Assembly (NCBI GenBank): GCA_018907035.1
Contig: JACCIC010000001.1
Location: 6,389,001 to 6,453,000, forward strand
DNA length: 64,000 nucleotides
Reading direction: 5' to 3'
From: Sycobia sp. Sy_11
Taxonomy: Eukaryota; Arthropoda; Insecta; Hymenoptera; Epichrysomallidae
Shown here: piece by piece, positions 12,471-22,689 of the stretch
How positions within the stretch are numbered: the stretch's first letter is position 1
Layout of the letters: each line of letters starts with the position of its first letter
The notes under the pieces: generated by a model
What the model saw: only the letters and a program-made list of their open reading frames with translations
What the model was told of the DNA's origin: nothing
Databases searched by the model: none
Position numbers and translations under genes: made by a program

Positions 12471-12535
12471 TTCATCCTCATCGTACAAAGTGCTTATTTC
12501 TAAGATCAGAAAAAATATAACAATACAGTATTTCA
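12471..12535 (-). CDS. candidate signal-peptide exon of a small secreted protein (partial)
   Basis: Reading down the minus strand from an ATG at 12535, 21 full codons after it encode a Lys-Tyr start, a hydrophobic run (CIVIFFLIL) and an acidic DEDE end. A consensus donor (C then GTAAGT) leaves phase 1. This is the form of a first coding exon for a secreted insect peptide or protein. The next exon is unknown. Acceptors near 12110, 11629 and 9581 on the same strand would each keep a short frame of 20-27 codons, which is easily met by chance in such AT-rich DNA. I assign no function. It could also be a chance exon-like sequence or a gene relic. Confidence 0.35.
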
Positions 12536-12539
12536 TTCT

Positions 12540-12840
12540 GGAGCAGTTTAGAATCTAAAAGTATATGGATCTTTTTTCTCGAGTATTCGATGAACGCGTA
12601 GAACACAGCTGATTAAATATCTTGCAACATTAATACGCCCTTTATCGCTCGGATCTCGCGCACATCATAGAATTTATTCAAATTAGTTGCGTATCGAAGT
12701 GCTACAGAAGCACGACTGAAATTCAACTTGACAGCGCAGGAGACCGTGTGGCATGCGCGAACACTTAAAACTTGTATAAAACTCGTGGGAGCATATATCT
12801 GTGCGTACAATATGTACAAGCGATTGTAACGTGATGTGCG
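12540..12840. other. GC-richer stretch upstream of candidate exon
   Basis: On the minus strand this lies directly 5' of the candidate signal-peptide exon. It is less AT-rich than its flanks and could hold the promoter and 5' UTR of that gene if the gene is real. No core promoter motif is distinct enough to place. Confidence 0.2.
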
Positions 12841-12849
12841 GCGAAGATA

Positions 12850-13678
12850 ATACGTTATAGTTTTCTACACAAACCGCTATAGATATTCGTATTGTATATT
12901 TGTTACTACGTATAAATAGTAGTTTTTTTACTTTTCAAACTTTTAAAATATTTCCCAAACAAATGCCGTTCACACCAAAATGGCGGATGTTCCTATTATG
13001 GGGATTATGTTATTTGATTTATTCGCTTGATCGGTTATGATAGCTAATAGTTTGATTTTGAATAAATTCCACAATGTTTTTTAATCTCTGAAAATTTTCT
13101 CGTGTGTGCTTCATATTCATGTTTGGGAGAAATTATGTTACTAGACATTGGTCAGTTTCTAGATTTTTCTCTAGCTTACCAAATTCGATATAATGTTGTC
13201 AGACTTTACTTATTTGATACAACGTTGACAAAATTTACGAAAAATTAGTACAATATTAGCTTTTCGATTGTTTTTTAAACATCGAAAGAAAAGCGTGCCC
13301 ATTGTAAATGAAAACTCCTAAAAAAGTAACTTACTAATGAAGAAAGTTAAAGTTTAAATATGAAAGTTATAAATTCATATTATAATTTATATGGTTATTC
13401 ACCCAGAACTTCAATCTATTAAATTTATAATTATATATTTTCTAATTTATTTATTAAATTCAGTACTGTGACATAATCATATATTATATTATAAAAATAT
13501 TAATGGTTATTAACCGATCCAGTTTATCGAAAATATTACATAAATTTATATGCCTGTATTGATTAAACAATTCAATTTCCTTTTATGCTTATGTGTGTTA
13601 GTCTATTTCATAATGTGCTTTTGATTGAATTTTTTTCCGTAATAAGTTTTATAATAAAATTGGTTATAGCAATCATAT

Positions 13679-13729
<51 letters not shown>

Positions 13730-15300
13730 TATTAATTAGTTGCATTTGAAATAACTAGTCAGTTCTTGTAGTTATTATTTTTGAGCTTGCAATTAAAAAA
13801 TTGTAAAAGATTATCCAAAATTTTCTTACCTAGACTAAGGTTTCGTAATGAAAATTTTTTTACCAAACTTTTCGAAATACTTAATATTTTTAACTTGTAC
13901 TAAATAAATGGATTATTTACTAGATTATAATAAAAATACAAGTGCTAGAATACAGCTGAAATCTCGACGTTACATTTTCACTAGTATTGAAGGGGAAGCA
14001 TGTAAATTGCTATAGAAAATATTCATAGGTAAAGGATTTTACTTGCCTCTTCTCGTCAGTAAGACTACCTGTCGTTAAAACCCTTATTCTCACGGTGCTC
14101 GCCGCATTAAGATAGTCGACCCGGAAGCAGACGTCACCTAGACGATCAAATGTATTTTGAAATAATTATATGGAAAGCTCGTGAAGCACCTTAAGAAGAT
14201 GTAAAAGCGAGTGGAAAGAGCTTGTGTTCTTACTTTCTTCGTAAAGAAGCTGAAATGTAACAAAGTGTTAAAAAAGTTCCTAATGGAATTTATTTGTTTT
14301 TTATATTATACAAAGGTAGTATCGGACTCTTATCGTTCCCAACTGACTGGATTGGTTTAATTATTTACTTAATATTCATGAGATATAAAAAAAGATGAGA
14401 ATAACTAATCAATATCAAACCGTAGTATACTATATGAGGGATAAAAATAAATTTCATTGGAAGTAGACAAAATTCCGTTTCAAATCGTAACATAACTAAA
14501 ATATAGTATGACTAAACCTTAGAAGAAGTTTAAGTACTACTTAATTTGTTAGCCTCATACTATATATTTGAAAAAAATTGGAAAATAAAATACTGTTTTT
14601 TTAATTTTTCTTAAGTTATACGCTTAAAAGAGGCTTGCAGTGACTTAAAAGTATATTGTATCATGATATACCAAAATAATAATAATTCTTAGATAGGATG
14701 ATGTAAGGAGAAGCATTGCCTCATAAAACACTCATAATCCAAAATAGCGTGGATCAATAGCTTTTATTAAATAATGAAATAGACAATTTAAATACTTATA
14801 AATATTTTTGTTTTAATACCCTAATTCTTAAATGGACGACCTGAACGAAATTGAGTACATTTTAAGCAATCCCAATGAATACTATTATATTTCAATTGCT
14901 GCATCGAAAATTAATACATTTTGTATTATTACGTGGAAGATTGGCATAATGTAAAACAGAAGACTAACATCATTGAAATTTTGCGTTGAAAAATGACATA
15001 TGCCATCTGTTCACGCAGAAAAGAAAGTTTATTCGTAAATATAACCATCTTAAAATTATTTTTCTTCTACTTGCTGGATGAAAACCCAAATCCCAGATAA
15101 ATTTTCCGTATGCTGAACCGACAATTATATGCATTTCGAAGTTTATTTTCATACCCATCATATAATTGTGTTATCTTTAACACATACAAATAGTTGCTGA
15201 CTATGCTTTTGGGTATTATAAAGCTCCTAGTAGTATATGCTCTATGGATGTACACCTAACCATAAAACTACGCAATGACAGATATACTTCTCTACACTGA
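12850..15300. other. AT-rich DNA with one GC-richer patch
   Basis: This contains a (TA)n array at 13682-13726 and a more balanced patch at about 13990-14240. A YY1/Pho-like site (AAAATGGCGG) is at 12978-12987. Short frames at 14970-15255 show no family resemblance. No gene is supported. Confidence 0.4.
13682..13726. repeat. (TA)n microsatellite
   Basis: A pure TA array of about 45 bases. Confidence 0.96.
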
Positions 15301-15306
15301 TATATA

Positions 15307-16562
15307 CAGTCTGTCAAGTAAGAGTATAAGTGGTCGTAGTCATTTACAAAAAATTTATTTGATGAAATTTTCATATTTATATATACATTGTACACGTTAC
15401 ATACGATGGTGCAATTCAGTCAATAATGTGTTCAGTTACCACTGGCGTCGATAATTGCCTGGCATATTCGATGCATGATATCTACTCATTTGACGACGTA
15501 CTCTAGTAGCAAGGATCTCCAGATCCGACGAATTTGGTAAGACAACCGCTTCAAAGTCTGTATGCGTGTTCCACGAAGCTTCTATTTAATATAATCCCAC
15601 ACATTTTCAATAAGATTTACATCGGGCGACTGGGACGGCCAATCCAATGTAACAATGCCAGATTGAGTCTTCCACTCAGTATAGAGCTTGCTGCGGTGTT
15701 TAGGATCGTTTTCATTCTGCCGAATCCAATTCTCATTTTTTCTGATGAACCATCATTTGGCAGATGACACTAAAGCCTTTTTATAGATGTTTATCATTTT
15801 CTCGGTATTAGGTTGTCAATAAAGAAGTGCAAAGTACCGAATCCCTGTTTTAAGAAGCAGCCCCAAAGATGTATCTTTATTCCGTTTTTTACGGTCCGCT
15901 GAACAAGCCTATTGATTGAAGTGACCAGGCTTGCGTGAGGACATAAGTGACCATATAGAACATTCATAAGTAAAAATGACATTTTCAAAATCTCTATCAA
16001 TATTCTCATGCGCCCAAGCGAGTCGCTTTGTCACATGTTTTTCAGTCAACAGAGGCTTCTTTATTGTACTGCGTCATTTCAGGCCATGAGTACGAAGATG
16101 GGTTCAGATAGTTTCGTAGGATATATCTAAACCTTTTGCCATTAATTTTACTTGTCCTTGCCGCAGTGTTAAAGCAAGATTCCGCGAAAACAGATTCACT
16201 ATTCTTTTGTCATTTTTTGTCTACTTTTCCTATCGAGCCACGTTCTGGTAAATTATCGACATTTTTAGCCACTTTATACCGCTGTACCCACTTCTATACA
16301 ATTGCCTTCGACCTTTTCATATATTTAACAGACGCTGATTGCGACATTTTGGGACCTTTCAGGTGGATGCAAAGGAACATGGCCTTGTAGCACTTAGGAC
16401 TCATGGTGTTTAACGTGATGCTCTCAAAAGATTAACGACAAATGAATCTTTATTGACAATGTATCAAGGACAAAGCTTCCCTCTATCGGCCCGCGAAGGA
16501 ATTAGGGTGAAATCTTTCATTACCTGTCAGTAAAGTCGATCGCGCACTTACTTGACTGACTG
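15307..16562 (-). mobile_element. Tc1-like transposon, dead copy
   Basis: The ends are inverted repeats. The left end starts CAGTCTGTCAAGTAAG at 15307, and the right end is the complement of CAGTCAGTCAAGTAAG ending at 16562. TA lies outside both ends (15305-15306 and 16563-16564), as for Tc1/mariner target sites. The element is 1,256 bp, a usual Tc1 length. The transposase lies on the minus strand and is broken. On its right it nearly touches a mariner element. Confidence 0.92.
15420..16404 (-). pseudogene. Tc1 transposase pseudogene
   Basis: From an ATG at 16404 the minus strand gives an N-terminal HTH-like part (MSQSASVKY, then VQRYKVAKNVDNLPERG). After that come a segment equivalent to FENVIFTDE that here reads FENVIFTYE, the VWGCF-type block reading LWGCF, and QNENDPKH in place of QQDNDPKH. 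DWPSQSPDVNLIENVW follows, with the last catalytic Glu kept. Thus the first catalytic Asp is Tyr and the second is Glu, and at least three in-frame stops or shifts are present. The copy cannot encode an active enzyme. Confidence 0.88.
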
Positions 16563-16566
16563 TATA

Positions 16567-17502
16567 TAGTGTGTCCTAAAACTTTTAAGATTGGAAGTAC
16601 AAAACACGCAATAACTGTGTAAAATTTTTTCAACCAACTTTTTATTCAAAATAATCTCCATTAGAAGTAATGCACAAGTTGGCATGATTTTCCATTCTCT
16701 TCAGGCCTGTTAAAAAGTCCTCTTTTGGAATACTTTTTAATTTCTTTGTCACAACTTCTTGTATCTCGTCTATCTGTAGATAAGACGGTTCTCTTTTAAG
16801 TCCATTTTTCATTTTTGAAACAGAAAGTAGTCACGGCGACTCAAATAAGACGAGTATGGTGTGTGGCCGAGTAGAGGAACCATTTTTTTCGTCAGAAATT
16901 GAGTGCTAGTTGCCGCGGTATGTGCTATTGCATTATCGTGCAAGAGGAAAGAAACGCGTGCATACCTTCGTTTTTCAAGTCGTCTGTTATAATACGCTGA
17001 ACGGTGGATCTTGTTATTGTAGTAAGTTTTCTAATTAATCTGCAACTCGAGTTACGGTTATCCTTTAACGCAGCTGCGATATTGTGGATGTTATCATCAC
17101 TTTTCGTGATGCATGATCGCCTGCTCCTTTCGTCGTGTTCAATCGACTCTCTACATGCCGCAAAGCGGTTATACCATCGAAAAAGAGTACTAAACATAAC
17201 ATATTCATCATAAGCCACTTTTAACATTTCCATCTTTGTTGTTGAACTTTTACCAACTTTAAAGCAAAATTTAATTACAACACATTGTTCGATATTTTTA
17301 TTCATCTTAAACAATGGCAACGAACACTTTAATACTACTACGTAAACTGATACTCAACAACTGTACTTGAAATAGAAAGAACTAAAAGAACTTTGTATAG
17401 ATCTAGAGGAAGGTTATAGTAATTAGTGTCCAAAATTTCTTGAACATTGCTCAAGCTGTACGGATTTTATATCTATATTCTTACATTTTTTGGGACACAC
17501 TG
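16567..17502 (-). mobile_element. internally deleted mariner element
   Basis: The inverted ends match as YAGTGTGTCCYAAAA (left from 16567, right ending 17502). TA lies outside each (16565-16566 and 17503-17504). At 936 bp it is shorter than a full mariner. The minus-strand interior keeps the N-terminal DNA-binding half and the C-terminal end of the transposase but lacks the middle. It begins 4 bp from the Tc1 element's right end, the two target TAs lying side by side. Confidence 0.9.
16642..17305 (-). pseudogene. mariner transposase with central deletion
   Basis: The N-terminal open part (from the ATG at 17305) shows mariner HTH features: IEQCVVIKFCFKVGKS, then a FRWYNRFAACRES block (family WFxRFKxGxxS), then an RSRRS and TRSTVQRIITDDL block. 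It then jumps directly to DNAIAHTA-like sequence and a PYSSYLSRRDYFLF block, the degraded YSPDLAPxDxxLF motif. It ends LKRMENHANLCITSNGDYFE and a stop at 16642. The DDE region before the second Asp is deleted and shifts occur, so it is non-autonomous. Confidence 0.88.
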
Positions 17503-17504
17503 TA

Positions 17505-19200
17505 TATATGTAGGGTTAATTTCAAAAGTTCGCCAATAAGTTGACAGTATGTATATATGGAAATGCTGCAATGTATTCTCATATATTTTCCATATAAACG
17601 TCATGAACAGTTTATGAAATGCAATGGTATGAAAACAATGTAACAAACAGTTTTCTGACTTTCAGGCGACGTATTTGAGAATCGTTCCGCACACCAAACC
17701 GCAGTCAATGTGAGTTGCACTTGTTTAAATATTAGTTTTAAACGTATGATATACGTGAAAAATTTGAATTTCAATTTTAACATTCTGTAATAAATATTCT
17801 AATAATAAATCTCAATTATGATAAAATAACTTTCAAACTGATACATTTTTTTTTCATAAAAATAATGGGTGAAGCTGTTTTCTGTAGGAAGAGAAAATTT
17901 CAATCTTTTTCGTATTTATTATATGTATACGGCAATCATACAAAGTTCCATTATTGATGCCATAATATCAAAATAATATGTACCCATATGTTTCTATGTA
18001 CATTGCTGCATATCTCTACTAAAATATACGTAACAGGTAAAGCCTGAAACTTTCAATTTTTTTCAAGTTTTCCATGTGCCAAAGCTTTACTTTTCTTCAC
18101 TAGTCATGAAAATTAAACTGAAAATTTTGCATCATAAATTTAAACTTTTTATTATGCGATAAACTGTTTGAAGTTTCATCAAACACACGCAAATTATTCT
18201 ATATGACCTTCATTGGAACGCTAACTTCTCGAAAATTATTGTGCGCTTTGTTCCTCCACTTTGTGCCACTATCTCACCATACCTTACTCTCTGCAACTGC
18301 TCTGAAATATAGTAAAAAATAAGTATACTATGTACATGGCTAATCTGCACTGAAAACGAAGGGACGATATCAATAAACTTAGAAAATCTATAAATGTAAA
18401 ATTCCAACGGGGGACTCATTTATAATAATTAGATTAATATTAATTTATTTTTATTAATATATTTTTCCTTTGTCCGCAGCGATAGCTGTTAGAACTTCCA
18501 GCCCAATCCGCAAATAGAGCAGCGGCATTTTTATTATTTACAAAATTGTCATTTTTGTTAATTTTATTGAATAAATTATGTTTGTGTTATTTTTCTATTT
18601 AAATGAAAGAGTTTTAATTTATTAAAACAATATCTAACGAAGTTTGAATAATCCTTAAGCAAGAAACTTAAAGGGGATTTAATCCATTTCGATTTATGAC
18701 ACGTTGAGTGAGTGCGTTAAATGTATTTTTTCATTAAATTTAATATAAATTATCGTGTACCGTGTCAAAAATTGGTGTCATTCTAAACGACTACAGACCG
18801 AGACGTGTTGAGCTAAAGTTCATGTGGAGTGTACAGATTTAAATTTATAACGAAATTATATTACCGAAACTGGTGACGCATTGAATGGCCAATAGTCAAG
18901 GCATATTAAGCCGGAGCTGCGTTCTTATAATAGAACACCTTTTTAAACAGGCATGTTTTGGTGCTTGCCAAAAAACCCAGTAGCATACTGAGCGATCAGA
19001 TATCGAGGAATGTTTCGACAGAGTAACAAGAACCAAAAAACACAAAACTGTGTCAATCTAATATAAGTTATTAATATGGTAGCTTTTGCTACAAGGCTTA
19101 ATTATTGCTTCATAATGAAAGCAGATTAATACATCAATAAATTCTATAATTTTGCTTTGTAAGTAACTAGATTAATGTTCATTTTCGATTCTCTAATTTA
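17505..19200. other. AT-rich DNA, no gene recognised
   Basis: This lies between the Tc1/mariner pair and the 3' end of the serine protease homologue gene. A slightly GC-richer patch at about 18660-19030 includes a TGGTGACGC string that resembles a retroelement primer-binding site, but no LTR could be bounded. Other frames are short and featureless. Confidence 0.4.
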
Positions 19201-19204
19201 TGAT

Positions 19205-19210
19205 TTTATT
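19205..19210 (-). terminator. poly(A) signal of the serine protease homologue gene
   Basis: A canonical AATAAA on the minus strand, about 112 bases past the stop codon of the serine protease homologue. It is the nearest canonical hexamer downstream in the right orientation, placed by sequence only. Confidence 0.4.
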
Positions 19211-19321
19211 GTTCTTTTATACAGATTATAGAAAGGCACCTAATATATTAATAACTAATTTAAATTATTACTGTCATTTTCTAGCGAACTGCGCCTATAA
19301 CTGTCTACATTGACATTAATA

Positions 19322-22300
19322 TTAAATGTGCACTATTAATGGTGTTAGTAAATCATCATCAATACCAGCAGAGATTTCTATAGTTTCAGAAATTTTCTCT
19401 TCGATCCATTCGATAAAGTACGAAACCCTCGTGCTTATGATTCCAGGATCGGCTTTTTTATTGAAGCCCATAAAAGAACTATAAGAATACAAAGTCCAAG
19501 AAAGAAGACCTACCACTTCTGGTTCTCCATTTCTGTATTTTATAACTGGACCTCCAGCATCTCCCTTGAAAATACACATTTTTATTAGTAATTACTGTTC
19601 ACATATATTACATAGAAAAGTATGCGAAGTTTACAACATCTATTAAAGTTTCAGGCAAATATTTTTTCTATACCTGATTTAACAAATTTGATTATGCATT
19701 AATTTAGAAAGTGATAAATTTAAAGAAAAATATCCACAAGATTTTCAGACTTTCAACCTTTCAGAACTCATCAAAGTGCATTTCATTATGCATGATTTGC
19801 ATTATATTTGACAGTATAGCGATTAATAAAATCTCCTAATTGTTTATTACGATAAATATTATCGTCTGGTACGATATTTTTAATACAGAAAAAACTTTTT
19901 TCCATGATATAATAATAGTGAAGCTGGTAAATAAAATTAATCTTTTATTAATAAAAATAAGCAGAGCAGCGGAAGAAAATTTGAAAAATTGCAAAAATTG
20001 TTTCTCTCCTTTGAGTTATATTGATTTGAATAAATAGTTAAGTATATTAACTAAAAATACATATTTGTAACTTACATGTCTTACAATAACCTGAAGTTTA
20101 GTTGAAGAAGCACACATTTGTGAATCGAGCAGTTCAGTCTGTGTTCCATAAAAAGAAATAATTGACGCACATAATCGATTACTATAAATACGTACAGGAC
20201 TATATTGTAGTACTTCAGGTGTTCTTTCAATAATACCTTTTGAAGTTTTACCCCATCCTAGAATAAAAACTTCACCCTCTGTAATGTTCCGTGGCAAAGG
20301 AAGTCTTATCAATGTTGCATTAGAAATAGGAGTTGCTAGCTTTATTAAACCAATATCGTTAGTCCACACATTTCTGGAACTTAGAATTTCAAGTGCGCAA
20401 TTAGTTAAATGTAAGGAAATAATTGTCATTGTTAATGCACTAACTTCATGTTAATTTATAACATATTCAATCGAATAATTAATATCAATTATAAGACAGC
20501 AGGGAAAAATTCGATATTTTGAAAACACGATTTTTGAAAAGTTTTTAAGAAATATTCTTCATGTAATTTTTTGAAAAGAATTTTAAGAAATCGAAAAACT
20601 AATAATTTTCAGACTGCTTAGCTTGTGAAGTCAGTGATCTAGAATCAGAATGAAGTGAATAGGAGAAAGTATATAAACAAGTCAAATACAATTATTAGTA
20701 AACAGAATAATAAATATAAAAAACGGTATCTTCGCTATTATATAAAATTGTGTGCGAAAAAAATAGTTCAGTAATATATTTTTTTTGCAATCAGATACAA
20801 GGAAACATCATACAGAATATTAGCGAGATAATATATACATTTATTTCATTATTTATTATATTTAAATTTTATTATTTTAACTTAAGTGTTGTTCTGATCT
20901 CGACGGCGGACTTCCAATAAAAGAAAAGGTAGAAGTGTGAGAATTGGTCCAATTGTGCTCTATGCGAATCGCAATAAACAACGCCAAACTTGTAATTCCA
21001 ATTTGAAGGCCGTTCTTCGAGTTTGGATGTTATCAAAACACGTATATATTTAGTATTTAAAATTTCTAAGCTCGTGAATGAAAGTGATAAAAGTTGTTAG
21101 TAAAAAAGCGTGAATAGGCTTTTGTGGGACCAATTTCCATACCGTTGGATTGAGTTGATAATTTCCAACTCTAATAATTGGTGATGCTAGGAAGCATTAC
21201 TTTGTAATTGTTTTAGTTGACATTTTCAATGATTTCTTTATTTAGAACAATATCGGGCGTACAAGTAAGTTTCGAGCTTTTCTTTCCAAAAACGAAATAA
21301 AAAAGGTTTTATTATGAAAACATTGTTACATATCCTTTATTCAAAGTATCGTCCATCGGAAGCTATAACATTTTCCCATATTTCTGGCAATTTATGAATT
21401 CTGGACCGAAAAGATTTTTGTCTTTCGAATTCAAGAACGTATCAAGCCAATTTTTGATTCCCTCTACTGAATTGAAGCATATTCCCATAAGAGCGTTCTG
21501 CATTCATCGAAAAAAGTAGTAGTTACATGTTACCAAGTGTGAACTGTAAGCCCGATGAGGCAGAATGTTTCATTCACTAGTCTCAAAATAGTTTGTACTA
21601 AAGCCGCAACATTTGGCCGAGCGTTATTGTAATGAAAAATGACGGACTATTGCCTATTCTCATATTCTGGCCATAATACTTACTGCAAACAAATAAGCTA
21701 GGTCCAATATAATAGTCCTTTGAAAGTTGGCATGATTTTATTCGATAAAATAAACGACAGCGAAAGAAATGCTTAAATGTAATGATAGAAAGTTACTAAC
21801 ACATGAGGTCTGACATTTCAGTCCAGGATCCATTGTTGACGCCATCTTTTGAAAATGCTGGACAATTACTTGTATACCCAATACTTAGTACGTGATATGC
21901 AAGACTAAAGATTTTTTTAACTCATTGTAAAACCAGACTTTTTTGTCCCATGTGCCACAACATATTATTTTTTTCTCCCTATTTTCTGAATATATGTAAC
22001 AAGAAATCGAGTAAAAATTGAGGTAATTGTAAGACTAAGAGTTGACCAGTTTTTTTTTTATAGTACTAATAGCTAATTACTATATATAATAAATTGTTAA
22101 TATTATATTATTTTTATATTATAATAAATTTCTAATAAAAAAAATCAAAATTCATCATTAAATTTAAAAGTTCATCATTAATCATTAAAGTTCATCGGCA
22201 ATGTTAAGTATCACAACTATGTTTTTAATCTATATTTCCATGCAAAAATATTAGTTTGAAGTTGTAAATTTAGATAATATTTTAAAGTATTAATAGTTTT

Positions 22301-22638
22301 AAAATAATCATAATAAACTCACCCGTTAAAGTTCTCGTGAATAATCTTTTCAGCTATTTCAATGATCTGAACGTTGCTGTCTATTCTATAAGTGTACAAC
22401 ATGTCAATTACTACCCTACTTCTGTTGGTTCCCATAATACCTTTAATACATACAGCTGTGCTTAGAATCCAGTATTCATCGATTACCACTCCACCACATT
22501 CGTGAACATAAGTTAAGAATGGAAAATGACTTAACTGAATAGAAGCCATAAAGGGAAATTGACCGGGTTGAGCCTCCAGACCATTTGTTATGCGCGGGTT
22601 AACTAAATGCTGTATACTTGCTACAATCATTTATAAAC

Positions 22639-22689
<51 letters not shown>

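Noticed and set aside
15534..16390. Plus-strand frames within the Tc1 element
   Set aside because: They are antisense to the Tc1 transposase pseudogene.
18660..19030. Possible retroelement leader with a TGGTGACGC primer-binding-like string
   Set aside because: No LTR ends, duplication or gag/pol remnants could be found nearby.
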